Counted from the first letter of the stretch, positions 1 to 8,222 are shown. The stretch: DNA of 35,693 bases from Candidatus Tharpella sp. (GCA_021161425.1 JAGHAQ010000033.1:1-35693); one strand, 5' to 3'. Translations and numbers: made by a program. The notes: a model not told the origin generated them from the letters alone.

Positions 1-1122
1 GCCGGCTGCCACTTAAAGATGTACGAAATCAACGGTGAAACCCGCAAACTCAAACGCCGAGGATTTGATGAGATGGTCGAGTCCTGTTCCGACTGCCATG
101 GTCCCGAATATGACGATATGGCCAGACACTGGAAGGAAGTGCTTGATCAGGAACTGGCCAAAACCGCCAAGACCTTGCGTGAGACCAATCAATTACTAAG
201 CAACAGGAAGTCACCCGAGGGCTCGCGACTTTATGAAATTGCGCAAAGTAATTTCATTTTCGCCAAAAACAGTCACGGCATCCACAATATCGATTTCGCC
301 CTGAGCCTTCTGGCTGACTGTCGGGAACGCTGTGAAAAAGCCAAAACGATTGTCGACCCGGCTTACAAAGCCGCCAGCATAACTTCACCTTCGGGCTGCA
401 CCGACCTCTGCCACAACTGTGTCGAATGCATCGAAACCAAACCTGTACCATTTGGTGAAGTTGTATTCCCGCATGATGTTCATGTCGTCGACGAAGGCCT
501 TGAATGCCTTGAATGCCACAGTCCACGCGACCAACATGGCCAGACAATCCTTAAAAACTGTAAAGATTGTCACCATGGTTACGGCATGGGCGCGGTCGAG
601 TGTGCCGACTGCCATATCGCCACTTTCAACCTTTACAAAGGCCAGAACGCCTGCGATGAAACCAGCTGCGATGTGCGTGGCACAGCCAACTCAATGGCCG
701 CAGATGTCGGTTGCAAGGATTGTCATACCCAAGTCGAAGAGGGACAAGTAATGACCGATACGGTCCTCAAACAGGCCTGCATCGAATGCCACGATGACGA
801 TCCGGCTTACGGTAAAATGGTCGATGAATGGCGCCAGAAGCTTGAATCATTGAATATTAAAAACCTCCAAACCCAGCTCGCCCAGGTTCAGAAATCGGTT
901 CTCTTGGCGATTCGGAATGGCGCTTACACCTACGACACCCAGGATTTGATTAACAATGCCGATAAAAACCTTAAGTTGCTTGTCAACGGCAACCCGATCC
1001 ACAACCTTGAGTTCGCAAAGGATCTGGCGGCTAAAGTCAGAAATTTAACCGAGAAAGCCCGCAAACAGTTACAACAGCACAGCACCATCAAAACCCTGAG
1101 CAACAAGACGTACAAGTTTTGA
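1..1122 (+). CDS. Multiheme cytochrome c, 5'-truncated by the window edge
   Basis: The reading frame is open from base 1 and its first residues read A-G-C-H, the tail of a CxxCH heme motif whose first Cys lies outside the window, so the gene begins upstream and the Met at 19 is not the start. Six complete CxxCH motifs follow (CSDCH, CLECH, CKDCH, CADCH, CKDCH, CIECH), giving at least seven c hemes in 373 visible residues. A cluster of extra Cys without CH (around residues 130-140) may hold another, atypical site. The N- and C-terminal parts resemble each other: a CxxCH, then a long helical stretch, then an I-H-N-[IL]-[DE]-F-A motif, suggesting internal duplication. Periplasmic electron transfer is inferred from the heme motifs. 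No signal peptide can be seen because the start is missing. The stop is followed 35 bases later by a strong terminator. Confidence 0.9.
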   Translation, partial: AGCHLKMYEINGETRKLKRRGFDEMVESCSDCHGPEYDDMARHWKEVLDQELAKTAKTLRETNQLLSNRKSPEGSRLYEIAQSNFIFAKNSHGIHNIDFALSLLADCRERCEKAKTIVDPAYKAASITSPSGCTDLCHNCVECIETKPVPFGEVVFPHDVHVVDEGLECLECHSPRDQHGQTILKNCKDCHHGYGMGAVECADCHIATFNLYKGQNACDETSCDVRGTANSMAADVGCKDCHTQVEEGQVMTDTVLKQACIECHDDDPAYGKMVDEWRQKLESLNIKNLQTQLAQVQKSVLLAIRNGAYTYDTQDLINNADKNLKLLVNGNPIHNLEFAKDLAAKVRNLTEKARKQLQQHSTIKTLSNKTYKF

Positions 1123-1156
1123 TGGACTGAAATAATAGTAACCTTACCAGAAGACC

Positions 1157-1197
1157 AAAAGAGGGGGTGCGACATATTGTCACACCCCCTCTTTTTT
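1157..1197 (+). terminator. Rho-independent terminator of the truncated cytochrome gene
   Basis: A 13-bp stem (AAAAGAGGGGGTG paired with CACCCCCTCTTTT) is extended inward by GACA/TGTC past one unpaired base on each side, around a TAT loop, and ends in a run of six T. It lies 35 bases after the cytochrome stop codon. The A-run on the left side would also let it work on the minus strand. Confidence 0.9.
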
Positions 1198-1361
1198 GAT
1201 GAATGGATTTTTCAGCCCGCCCCGCCTGTGCCAACGAAAACCAGATGAAACCCGACCTAATATTTAAGGTTAATATTTTAATTGCTTTAATCAAAAAAAA
1301 TAGCTACTCTTAAATATTGTGCAACAATTTTCAAGCAGCCCAAAAAGATCAAGGAAAGGTG

Positions 1362-1853
1362 ATGACGAAAGACAAAAAAAATCCGCTATTAAGCGGAGTT
1401 ATGGCCGGATATCTAATCCTCCTGGCTCACTTGCTGCTCATCATAATTCTAGCAACAGCTGTGGTTTTCATCCAGGCCCTGGCAGAGTATATAGAGTATG
1501 TTATGGCTGGAGGACTGCTATTGATTATCGGGTCGGCGGTTTTTTTCTACCGAATATTAAAACAAAACGGCAAAGAGATTATCAACACCCTGAAAAACCC
1601 GGCCTTTCAGGGTCAAAACATTGAAATCAGCCTGTTCGGCGGACTCGCCTCAGTCTCAATTAACAGCCCGGAAAATGGTCATCATCTGATACTTGATAAT
1701 CAGTCCCCCACCATTCAGGCTCTGCCCATTCCCCATTCACCAACGCCCCAAAATAAACTTTTACGCCTAGCCGATCTCTACGACCGCGACCTGATCAGCA
1801 AAGATGAGTTCCAGCAACTCAAAGAGGCGTTTTTAACATCTCAGAAAAGTTGA
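1362..1853 (+). CDS. Small two-helix membrane protein with C-terminal SHOCT domain
   Basis: Encodes 163 residues starting at an ATG preceded by AAGGAAAGG. A longer in-frame TTG start at 1317 has no ribosome site, so I reject it. Two hydrophobic helices (about residues 8-37 and 43-63) are followed by a soluble part. The last 27 residues (LRLADLYDRDLISKDEFQQL) match the SHOCT short C-terminal domain, an oligomerisation or tethering module usually found at the ends of membrane or PH-like proteins. The function is otherwise unknown. The stop codon TGA overlaps by two bases the start of a palindromic repeat element, so that element has inserted right at the gene end. The gene is isolated between a terminator and the convergent cytochrome gene. 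Confidence 0.75.
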   Translation: MTKDKKNPLLSGVMAGYLILLAHLLLIIILATAVVFIQALAEYIEYVMAGGLLLIIGSAVFFYRILKQNGKEIINTLKNPAFQGQNIEISLFGGLASVSINSPENGHHLILDNQSPTIQALPIPHSPTPQNKLLRLADLYDRDLISKDEFQQLKEAFLTSQKS

Positions 1854-1975
1854 TGGCTTCGTAAAAACTCCACCTTCTTCGTTGCAGTGCAACCTTCGTC
1901 ACTGCGGCGTACTGTTTGCACGCCTCATTCCTCAGGTTTTGTGCGCCTCGAATCTGAAGTTTTTAATTTGCCATC
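1852..1975. repeat. Palindromic dispersed-repeat-like element (REP/MITE type)
   Basis: The ends are imperfect inverted copies: the left end reads GATGGCTTCGTAAAAACT and the right end, reverse-complemented, reads GATGGCAAATTAAAAACTT. The interior holds smaller inverted pieces (GCAGTGCAAC, GCGGCGTAC, TTTGCACGCCTC, TGTGCGCCTC). Elements with termini of the GATGGCTTCGTAAAAA kind are, from memory, abundant in genomes of former Deltaproteobacteria, but there is only one copy here and I could not search for others. It is non-coding and may also act as the transcription end for the convergent genes on both sides. Confidence 0.55.
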
Positions 1976-2031
1976 ATCCATTCTTGAGTCTTCACATTAG
2001 CTCAAAGTAGCCCACCTCTAAGCTAACCGAC

Positions 2032-3510
2032 TTAATCTTTACAATCTACACACCCACAAACATTGTGAAAATAAGTCTCTCGATTGAATTCCGGGCTTCT
2101 CTCCTCGATATGACAATCCAGACATATCTTAACTCCAGACGGCTCTTTGACCGTCTTCAGCTGACCTTTTGCCGCGACATGCAGACGACCGGGACCATGG
2201 CAGGATTCACACTGAACGTTGGCATAATGACCAGCCTGGCTAACATCAAAAAAGCCCCCCTTCTCTCTATAACCTACAGTATGACACCTGACACAATCTT
2301 CGTCGAAATGCTTCTCATGCTCGACCAACGAGTGATAAGCCCGGGCATGGGGGGTCTTTAACCAGCGTTGATAGTGGCCAGGATGACATTGAGCGCAGGC
2401 TTTGGCAAAAACATAACTGTTCTCCTGCTTGTTTGCCAGTTCACCCATGGCTATCGATGAAGTCGCGCTAACCTGTTGTAAAACACTCAATTCAGCCTCG
2501 ACATTGGCCTTTTGCAAGCGACTCAATTCATTCTCTACTGCCTCAACCATGGAACCAATCTCGGGATGATCAGGAATAGTTTTTAAAAGAGGAAAAAAGT
2601 GATTTAAAAGAAAGAGCTTTTCACCAACCGTTTTACCCTTCATGCGGGTCGCTAACGGTAACGATTCAACCCCGGTCGTATCGAGAAAGCTGACATCAAG
2701 CCGCCCAACCCTTTTCCCGCCGCGTTCGACGTGGGCAATATAAGTCTCCTTAACCAGAATCGGCAAGGATATACGGCTCTTCTTACTGATACCGACAATC
2801 AGATCGATCGGAATACCGTGCTGGGCTAAGCGCCGACAAGAACTAATTTTCAGATTAGTCAGCAGAACCACATAATCAACCCCTTCTTTTTTGAGGTGGG
2901 CCGTGATCTCTTCAGCTTTCTCCATGGGATTTACGATCTTGAATTTATCATGACCGGGAATTTTTTTAAGTTTGAGTTTGTCATCGCAAAGTCCCAGGAT
3001 TCCAACCTTGATCCCATTAACTGACTTGATTATTGATGGCGTAAAGATATATTTATCATGTTTATCGAGAATATTTCCGGAAAGAAAAGGAAAGTTGGCT
3101 GATTTCTCTTTTTTGAGCAGGTAATCTACCCCAAGGGAAAGATCATAAGCCCCGATATTTATCGCATCACAACCCATCTTATTGTAGGATGAAATAATCA
3201 GATCAGCCCGTAATTCACCGGCAACAACCTTTTTAGGCCTCAAGGCTTGCCGCCGAAACAAAAGGTTGCCACCATTAAGAACCAGGTAAGGAGTTCCTTC
3301 CTTACTTAATTCGTCGAGAAAAGTTGCACGCTTGGCCAGACCGCCACGCGGTTTTTTATGTCAACCACAAGGAATTATAGCACCCCTTTCATCCGACGAG
3401 TAGACAATCGAAAAACCTTTGCCCTCGACAGCGGAAAAAGCGGCAGAGACAACTAATTTTCCCGATAAGGCATACACCAGGAGAACTAAACTAATGATAA
3501 TTTTTTTCAT
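2032..3510 (-). CDS. Predicted selenoprotein: metallophosphatase-fold / tetraheme cytochrome c554-like fusion
   Basis: Read from ATG 3510 to 2032 with the TGA at 3361-3363 decoded as selenocysteine, the product is 492 residues. Residues 1-24 form a Sec signal peptide. Residues 32-300 follow the UshA-like metallophosphatase order: YSSD, then PCG-Sec followed by HKKPRGGLAKRAT, then LNGGN, NIGAYD and LIVGIS. From about residue 370 come four CxxCH motifs (CAQCH, CVRCH, CESCH, CLDCH), as in cytochrome c554, and a C-terminal CGCVDCKD. Family members I recall have PCGC at this place, so Sec replaces the second Cys. Starting at the internal ATG 3261 would leave a 409-residue heme protein with no export signal, which argues that the upstream part belongs to it. 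The putative metal ligands look lost. AAGGA lies 10 bases before the ATG. A frameshift-free nonsense mutation is the alternative. Confidence 0.78.
3329..3350 (-). promoter_or_regulatory. Bacterial SECIS hairpin downstream of the UGA
   Basis: In the mRNA sense the element reads CGCGTGGC, loop GGTCTG, GCCAAGCG. It pairs as 4 bp, one G-A mismatch, then 3 bp. The loop begins 19 bases after the UGA and opens with GG. Published rules for bacterial SECIS elements ask for a loop 16-37 bases after UGA with a G in its first two positions. The loop GGUCU is also that of the E. coli fdhF SECIS recognised by SelB. It lies inside the coding region, as bacterial SECIS elements do. Confidence 0.72.
3361..3363 (-). 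other. In-frame UGA, predicted selenocysteine codon 50
   Basis: On the minus strand the codon order is CCT TGT GGT TGA CAT AAA AAA CCG, encoding P-C-G-Sec-H-K-K-P. It is the only stop in the frame from 3510 to 2034. Both sides are convincingly coding: a signal peptide before it and the continuation of a conserved-looking GGLAKRAT stretch after it. Confidence 0.75.
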
Positions 3511-3698
3511 CAGACACTCATCCTTACTCTATGAAGCAGAACACGATACGGATGCAGCCGCTAAAACCCGGGGAACTGGTTGGGCCAATCGGACTCAATC
3601 CCTCTCCCCTGATACGACCGCTTTCAAATAACAAAATAACAAATTACACATTTCTTGCCGTGGCATGGAGGTGCCCGCCGTCTTGCTGACAAAAGTAT

Positions 3699-3733
3699 CC
3701 CCCCCAACACCAAAGTTCGTGGTGTTGGGGGGG
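3699..3733 (-). terminator. Strong hairpin after the CbcL-like gene
   Basis: A perfect 14-bp stem (CCCCCCCAACACCA / TGGTGTTGGGGGGG) has a 7-base loop and lies about 48 bases past the stop codon of the gene ending at 3781. On the minus strand it is followed only by ATACTTTT, a weak U tract. The 3511-3698 part of this intergenic stretch is the leader of the selenoprotein gene; I see no further gene in it. Confidence 0.6.
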
Positions 3734-3780
3734 TAATAAGTAATGAACCTTCAGCAAGAATCAGGTTGAACAACCCCCGA

Positions 3781-5700
3781 TCAATGTGAGGAGAAGAACA
3801 ATCCGACAAAGATAAAGACCAGCATAACCATTCCAAGCGCTATAAACACTAAACCAATTCCACTTGAAAACAGGTTCGTAATGATGTCAGGGCCTTCAGT
3901 TTTGAACTTATCAAGCCGGCCTTCTTTTTCAAGCCTATCATAGTGTAGCGGTTTTTCTTCAAGAAATTTGTATTTCTGAAACTTGCCGGTGAAGATAACC
4001 GTATCCATCGGAAACTTTGACGGTATAAAGTGCGTGTTGAAAAAGTGGACGGTAAAAATGAATCCGGCCGCCAACATGGCTTCGTCGGAGTGAATGATAA
4101 TCGCTATATTGAAAATCCATCCGGGAAGAATGCGGGCCGTCACATCCGGCGCCCAAAGGATTATTCCTGATAATCCGATTGCAAACATACCCCAGAAAAC
4201 CGCGATAAAGTCAAATTTTTCCCAATATGTCCACCTGTCAAACTTAGGCATGGGTCCCATGCCGACAAACCATCTTCCCATTCCTGTAAAGTCATGCCAG
4301 TCCTTTATACGGGGGCACAGTGAATCGGGACCGAAAAGCCTTTTCCAGAAGGTCTCTCCATTCTTTTTATCGAACAGAAAACGGATACAAAGGAGAAAGG
4401 CGATTAAAAACAGTACAATCAGGATGGCGGCCATAAAGCGGTGGATGAATCCGGCCGCGCTGGCACCACCAAGAAATCCGACTACGGCCTGAGCCCACGG
4501 GGCACCACTGAATTTCAGCGGGAGTCCGCTCAGAACGAGGCCAAAAAATGAGACTATCAGAATAAAATGCATGAACCTTTGGGATACCGGAAACCTGGTA
4601 TAATACTCACCCGGATTTTCAATTTTCGCAATATGGGGATCAATGATGTATCCCTTAGACCGCAAGCGCTGATTCGCCCAGTAGGTTTTACGCCACCAGA
4701 GTAGGGTGTGGACCCAGAAAAAGACAAAGACCGCCACAAGAAGCGTGGTCATAGTCACAACTGTCCAGAAGAGAACAGGGTTTTCCTTTCTGTCATGAAA
4801 GTCAGCGTGGGCTTTGTAAGTGACAAAGTTAGCATTGGCCTTGGGATGGCACTTGCCACAGTTTTTCACCAGGTTATCGGGATGAATAGCAGATTTAGGA
4901 TCTGATTGAGGAAGAATGTTGTGATAAGTATGACAGTCTGCGCAACCGGCGACGTGGGTTGCATAACCGAGTTTCTGAATTTTACCATGATAGGTATGCT
5001 CATAGGTGTCAACCACTGTCGTTGAAAGATTGTTGCGTTTCATCATCTCCTTGTCACCATGACAACGGATACAAGTCACATTATAAAAAATCCTGGCTTC
5101 TTCGGGATAGCGATCGAGGTCAGTATGCAAACGACGGGTATTGTGCAACCCGTGGCAGTCAGAGCAAACCGCGGAATCGGTATTCCCCCTGAGAGCCGCA
5201 GCATCATGCCCACTCGCGACGTAGTCATCATTCTCATGGCATACCGTGCACTTCTCAATGATCTTGGTTTTGTCGCGGTTCCAGATCCCGGCAGTATGAA
5301 TGTCAGTGTGACATGCACTACAATCCATATCCTGGTGTAGTTTATGGTAGCTGGTTTCGTACTCTGCCGCGATTCTTTCGTGGCAGATAGAACAATCAAC
5401 AGCCCTGGGCCGGTGAATGCCTTCGGCATGTTTTTCGATATCGATTATATCCACATGGCAGGAAGTACAGGAGTTTGATCCGTGACTGGAATCAGCAAAT
5501 TCTTCTGCGGAAAAGGAATCATGGCATTCCAGGCACTGATTTTCGTCGTAAATTTCTTCATGTTTTACATCAAGGGTCACGGTTTTTGAAAATACGGTTG
5601 TCGGGCCGAAAACCAGTGCTGAAAAAAAGATGAACAAACATGCTGACCAGAAAACATTTTTCCGGGAAATCGGGGGCAGAACCTGGAAATCGAGTTGCAT
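3781..5700 (-). CDS. CbcL-like nine-heme cytochrome c / diheme cytochrome b fusion (copy 1)
   Basis: Encodes 639 residues; the ATG is preceded by GGAG at 8 bases. An N-terminal hydrophobic segment (about residues 14-38) acts as signal or anchor. Nine CxxCH motifs follow between residues 56 and 285 (CLECH, CTSCH, CSICH, CSACH, CTVCH, CSDCH, CIRCH, CADCH, CGKCH). After residue 305 come several membrane helices with conserved His (HTLLWW, FMHFIL, FIHRFM, IIHSDE, FTVHFF), which fit b-heme ligands of the Ni/Fe-hydrogenase cytochrome b type. This nine-c-heme plus cytochrome b layout is that of CbcL of Geobacter sulfurreducens, an inner-membrane menaquinol oxidase needed for low-potential acceptors. 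Electron flow from quinol to periplasm is inferred from that family. A second copy lies at 12639-14522 on the other strand. Confidence 0.9.
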   Translation of the reverse strand: MQLDFQVLPPISRKNVFWSACLFIFFSALVFGPTTVFSKTVTLDVKHEEIYDENQCLECHDSFSAEEFADSSHGSNSCTSCHVDIIDIEKHAEGIHRPRAVDCSICHERIAAEYETSYHKLHQDMDCSACHTDIHTAGIWNRDKTKIIEKCTVCHENDDYVASGHDAAALRGNTDSAVCSDCHGLHNTRRLHTDLDRYPEEARIFYNVTCIRCHGDKEMMKRNNLSTTVVDTYEHTYHGKIQKLGYATHVAGCADCHTYHNILPQSDPKSAIHPDNLVKNCGKCHPKANANFVTYKAHADFHDRKENPVLFWTVVTMTTLLVAVFVFFWVHTLLWWRKTYWANQRLRSKGYIIDPHIAKIENPGEYYTRFPVSQRFMHFILIVSFFGLVLSGLPLKFSGAPWAQAVVGFLGGASAAGFIHRFMAAILIVLFLIAFLLCIRFLFDKKNGETFWKRLFGPDSLCPRIKDWHDFTGMGRWFVGMGPMPKFDRWTYWEKFDFIAVFWGMFAIGLSGIILWAPDVTARILPGWIFNIAIIIHSDEAMLAAGFIFTVHFFNTHFIPSKFPMDTVIFTGKFQKYKFLEEKPLHYDRLEKEGRLDKFKTEGPDIITNLFSSGIGLVFIALGMVMLVFIFVGLFFSSH

Positions 5701-5926
5701 TTATCTTCTCCGTTTAACAAATAAAATTCAGTTTAAAACACTAATACTTCTTTATGAGAAGTATACCACAACAATTCCACAAATCAAATTGCGGTCAAAC
5801 GGTGCAAGCTTTTCGTAAAGAGCAGAACCAAATCCAGCCATGTTCTTACTTAGGCTATGACCTTTAACCCCCATTCGTAATCTGTGCGTACTACAACAAA
5901 AAACTTAAAGTTGCAATACCTTTTTT

Positions 5927-5996
5927 GGGGTATTATTACATATACAAAATAAAGCTGTTGGATTACGAGGAAAGAAGGTGTAATTGAACACAAAAT
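5927..5996. repeat. Left arm of 70-bp inverted repeat flanking a cytochrome cassette
   Basis: Aligned without gaps to the reverse complement of 8626-8695, this arm matches at 64 of 70 positions by eye. It starts with GGGGTATTATTACATATAC after a T run and ends with CACAAAAT. The sequence similarity stops on both sides of these limits. The two arms enclose the cytochrome b gene, the heptaheme cytochrome gene and the 57-residue membrane peptide gene. Confidence 0.85.
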
Positions 5997-6240
5997 AGAG
6001 GCAAAACTATCTTGGCGCCGCGAGATGGCTAAGCCGGCAAAAGAACGGGTAGAGGGAATGCAAGGAATATGCCACTCGTTGGCTGTGTGGTTGTGAACCT
6101 ACAACAACGAACAGCCTCTAATATGGCGCTGGGAGGTATACCTTTTAAGTATAAATCAAGGGAAGTGACTTAACAAGGAAAGTGGCTTAACGTCAAAACA
6201 AAATCTGCGCTCCAGCCCCCTACTAATAGGGTACCTAGCT
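5997..6240 (+). other. Structured non-coding stretch, possible group II intron remnant or RNA
   Basis: No open frame of note is present. Short hairpins can be drawn, including GTTGT-GAACCT-ACAAC and GCCTC closing with GAGGT. The general style (purine-rich, many small stems, cgaacagcctct and gggaggtat elements) reminded me of the 5' domain of bacterial group II introns, but I see no domain V and no maturase nearby. Assignment is weak. Confidence 0.2.
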
Positions 6241-6270
6241 ATGGAGAATATTTTTATAAGACTATATTTC

Positions 6271-6312
6271 ATTTATGAGAGGTATAGTGAGGACTCTATA
6301 CCTCTCATAAAT
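6271..6312. terminator. 17-bp perfect palindrome after the cytochrome b gene
   Basis: Arms ATTTATGAGAGGTATAG and CTATACCTCTCATAAAT pair perfectly around an 8-base loop. It lies 7 bases past the stop of the cytochrome b gene on the minus strand, so it probably ends that operon transcript, although there is no clear U run. Confidence 0.55.
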
Positions 6313-6318
6313 ACCACA

Positions 6319-6981
6319 TCAGTGGCTATCGGTTGAACCCCCGTGCCCTTCAACCTCCTCTTCCCAACCTGTCCACATTGTCACTATATGGGCCATCGGC
6401 GAATGTCCCAAGGTTGACAGATACATATGGGTAAAGAGAAATGCACACAGTGAGCTCCCCACCAGAAAGTGCAAACTAACCAAAATCTTCAGTCCGCCCA
6501 TCTCGACAATGTATTGCCGCACGGGATCGACGTTGATTAATAATATCCCGGTAACACAGACCAGTGGCATCAAGCCAACCATGACTGCCAGATAAGCTGA
6601 CTTTTGCATCGCATTAAATTTACTATCCGGGGTTGGATGATGCGGATTTTCTCCCCTACCTAAAAAGAAATTAAAGAAGTAATATACAACCTGTTTAATT
6701 ACTCCATTTTTAAGGTCATCCATAGTCGGAACATAAAGTTTGGCCAGAGTCCGGGTCACAAAGGTGTAATAGATAAACCAGATAAAAAGTGAAACCGTAA
6801 CAACATAACCTGCTGTATTGTGCAGAAGGATCACCGACTTATAGCTTCCCAGCAGGGTAATATATTCAGGAAAGCGGATCTGAGCTCCTGAAAGACATAG
6901 CGTTATGATACCTAAAGCATTTATCCAATGCCAGATGCGAATGGGAGTTGTGTTTAGATAGACCATATTTTTCTTTTCCAT
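6319..6981 (-). CDS. Cytochrome b561/thiosulfate-reductase-type cytochrome b subunit
   Basis: Encodes 220 residues with AGGAG five bases before the ATG. Four membrane helices can be seen (about residues 16-34, 48-73, 128-149, 163-187). His residues are placed as b-heme ligands: R-I-W-H-W near the start, L-L-H-N-T-A-G-Y in helix 2, S-L-H-F and F-T-H-M-Y in helix 4 and after. The family (PhsC-like, cytochrome b/b6 domain) carries electrons between the quinone pool and a periplasmic partner. Here the partner must be the heptaheme cytochrome encoded just upstream, 8 bases away, since no molybdenum or hydrogenase catalytic subunit is present. The C-terminus is acidic and His-containing (EEEVEGHGGSTDSH). 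Confidence 0.85.
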   Translation of the reverse strand: MEKKNMVYLNTTPIRIWHWINALGIITLCLSGAQIRFPEYITLLGSYKSVILLHNTAGYVVTVSLFIWFIYYTFVTRTLAKLYVPTMDDLKNGVIKQVVYYFFNFFLGRGENPHHPTPDSKFNAMQKSAYLAVMVGLMPLVCVTGILLINVDPVRQYIVEMGGLKILVSLHFLVGSSLCAFLFTHMYLSTLGHSPMAHIVTMWTGWEEEVEGHGGSTDSH

Positions 6982-6989
6982 GACTACTC

Positions 6990-8036
6990 CTATTTTCCGA
7001 GTCTATTTTTGCGGGTCAAAAATCTCAAGAAACCATGTCCAAACGGCAGAGCCAGTCCTCCACATATAATCAACAGGCCGATTATATTCAGTAAAAAACT
7101 CCTGGTTGCACCAATGAGATAAAAATCGGGTGAGTTATTCAATATTGACAGAACAGCCCCCTCTTCTACTTCAATTCTTTTAAAAGTGCCAATCTCGGTT
7201 GGCAGAGCAACCACACTTTTCTTCATCGATTCCGGACCTGAACAGTGACAGAAACAACAATCCCAACGATTATCAAAGGTTGTCAAGGTGTGCGAAGCAC
7301 ACTCAGAAGAAAGCCTCCCCTGTAAACGAAAAGACTTATATTTTGGATTCTTATTAAAGACCTTCATTTCAGCCAGAGAGATAAAATCATCGCCATCCAA
7401 ATCGACCAGAGACTGAACATTTTTACCCATGGCCAACTTTTCAAGTTCATTATATTCGACAAATTCAACGTCGGCAAGCCTTGCCACATTAGTATTTTTA
7501 ACTATATACCAAACAACCATCTGACACTCGGAGTCAGTATGACATGAAATACAGGGGAGCATTGCAAGGTGTAACTTAGTTTGCGGCAACCACTCATTAT
7601 GAGCCTTGTATACATCTTCGGCATCATGGCAACCTGCACATTGATCATTCATATCAGCACAGCAGACATCAGCAAAGCCAAAGGCCTTGTGAGGGTTATG
7701 ACAATCTCCACATTCTGCATTATCAGAATGAGTCCCAGCCTGATACTCTTCCATGATATCTTCGTGACAATCCACGCAGCCCACCAGTGATGGAATCAAT
7801 CCGTCATCCGGGTGTTCATCGGAAACTCCTTCGTGACAACCTGTACAACCTAACTCAGCATGATCCGTTATACCGTACGAAACCTGATCTATAAATAAAT
7901 TAGCTGCGACAGAATCTTCATCGCCGTGACAACCTAGGCAATCATCATCATCCATACTATACCCGGAAACCGGCACCGCAAAGAGCATAACGATGATACA
8001 TAGCTGCAGAAAACGTGATTTTTTAGTGCTTGGCAT
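6990..8036 (-). CDS. Heptaheme membrane-anchored cytochrome c with EF-hand
   Basis: Encodes 348 residues; AAGGAG lies 6 bases before the ATG. A signal peptide ends near residue 26. Seven CxxCH motifs are visible: CLGCH, CTGCH, CVDCH, CGDCH, CAGCH, CISCH in the first half and CCFCH near residue 262. Between the sixth and seventh is a textbook EF-hand calcium loop (D-L-D-G-D-D-F-I-S-L-A-E, bases 7403-7368). A hydrophobic helix near residues 310-332 followed by basic residues anchors the C-terminus in the inner membrane. It is probably the electron-accepting partner of the cytochrome b encoded downstream. The substrate or acceptor is unknown. Confidence 0.85.
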   Translation of the reverse strand: MPSTKKSRFLQLCIIVMLFAVPVSGYSMDDDDCLGCHGDEDSVAANLFIDQVSYGITDHAELGCTGCHEGVSDEHPDDGLIPSLVGCVDCHEDIMEEYQAGTHSDNAECGDCHNPHKAFGFADVCCADMNDQCAGCHDAEDVYKAHNEWLPQTKLHLAMLPCISCHTDSECQMVVWYIVKNTNVARLADVEFVEYNELEKLAMGKNVQSLVDLDGDDFISLAEMKVFNKNPKYKSFRLQGRLSSECASHTLTTFDNRWDCCFCHCSGPESMKKSVVALPTEIGTFKRIEVEEGAVLSILNNSPDFYLIGATRSFLLNIIGLLIICGGLALPFGHGFLRFLTRKNRLGK

Positions 8037-8040
8037 ATTT

Positions 8041-8222
8041 TTCTCCTTTAACTAGAGACTTATATTCTTATTCTCTTTTCCAACGATCATAGTCTGCGAA
8101 AACCAGTCAACGCAGCCACCCCGAGCAAAGCCACTATAAATAGATGCTCCATCTAACCAGGGAATAACGAAGACCACGCAACCTCCTAAACATGTAGTTA
8201 TAAATAATCTGCTCGACTTACT
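8041..8222 (-). other. Spacer with a possible 42-codon reading frame
   Basis: Between the 57-residue peptide gene and the heptaheme cytochrome gene, the minus strand has a good AGGAGG four bases before a GTG (VVFVIPWLDG...), open for 42 codons, and in another frame a 21-codon ATG frame (MEHLFIVALLGVAALTGFRR) that looks like a single membrane helix. Neither has enough signal to be called a gene. Confidence 0.2.

Larger units (their letters stand above)
5701..6318. other. Intergenic region between CbcL-like gene and cytochrome b gene
   Basis: These 618 bases contain no convincing gene. The right-to-left promoter of the CbcL-like gene should lie in 5701-5926. Then come the left arm of a 70-bp inverted repeat (5927-5996), a GC-richer stretch with several small hairpins that looks like a structured RNA or intron remnant (5997-6240), and a 17-bp palindrome (6271-6312). 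Each is listed separately. Confidence 0.6.

Noticed and set aside
1317-1361. Upstream TTG start extending the SHOCT-domain protein by 15 residues
   Set aside because: No ribosome site before the TTG, whereas AAGGAAAGG lies just before the ATG at 1362.
3261-3510. Reading the TGA at 3361-3363 as a simple pseudogene mutation of the cytochrome gene
   Set aside because: There is no other lesion in 493 codons, the TGA falls at a conserved-Cys position, and a SECIS-like hairpin follows. It remains the main alternative and is stated in the feature.
8041-8222. 42-codon GTG frame and 21-codon ATG frame in the cytochrome operon spacer
   Set aside because: One has a ribosome site but no protein-like content, the other a membrane helix but no ribosome site. 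Listed only as a weak note.
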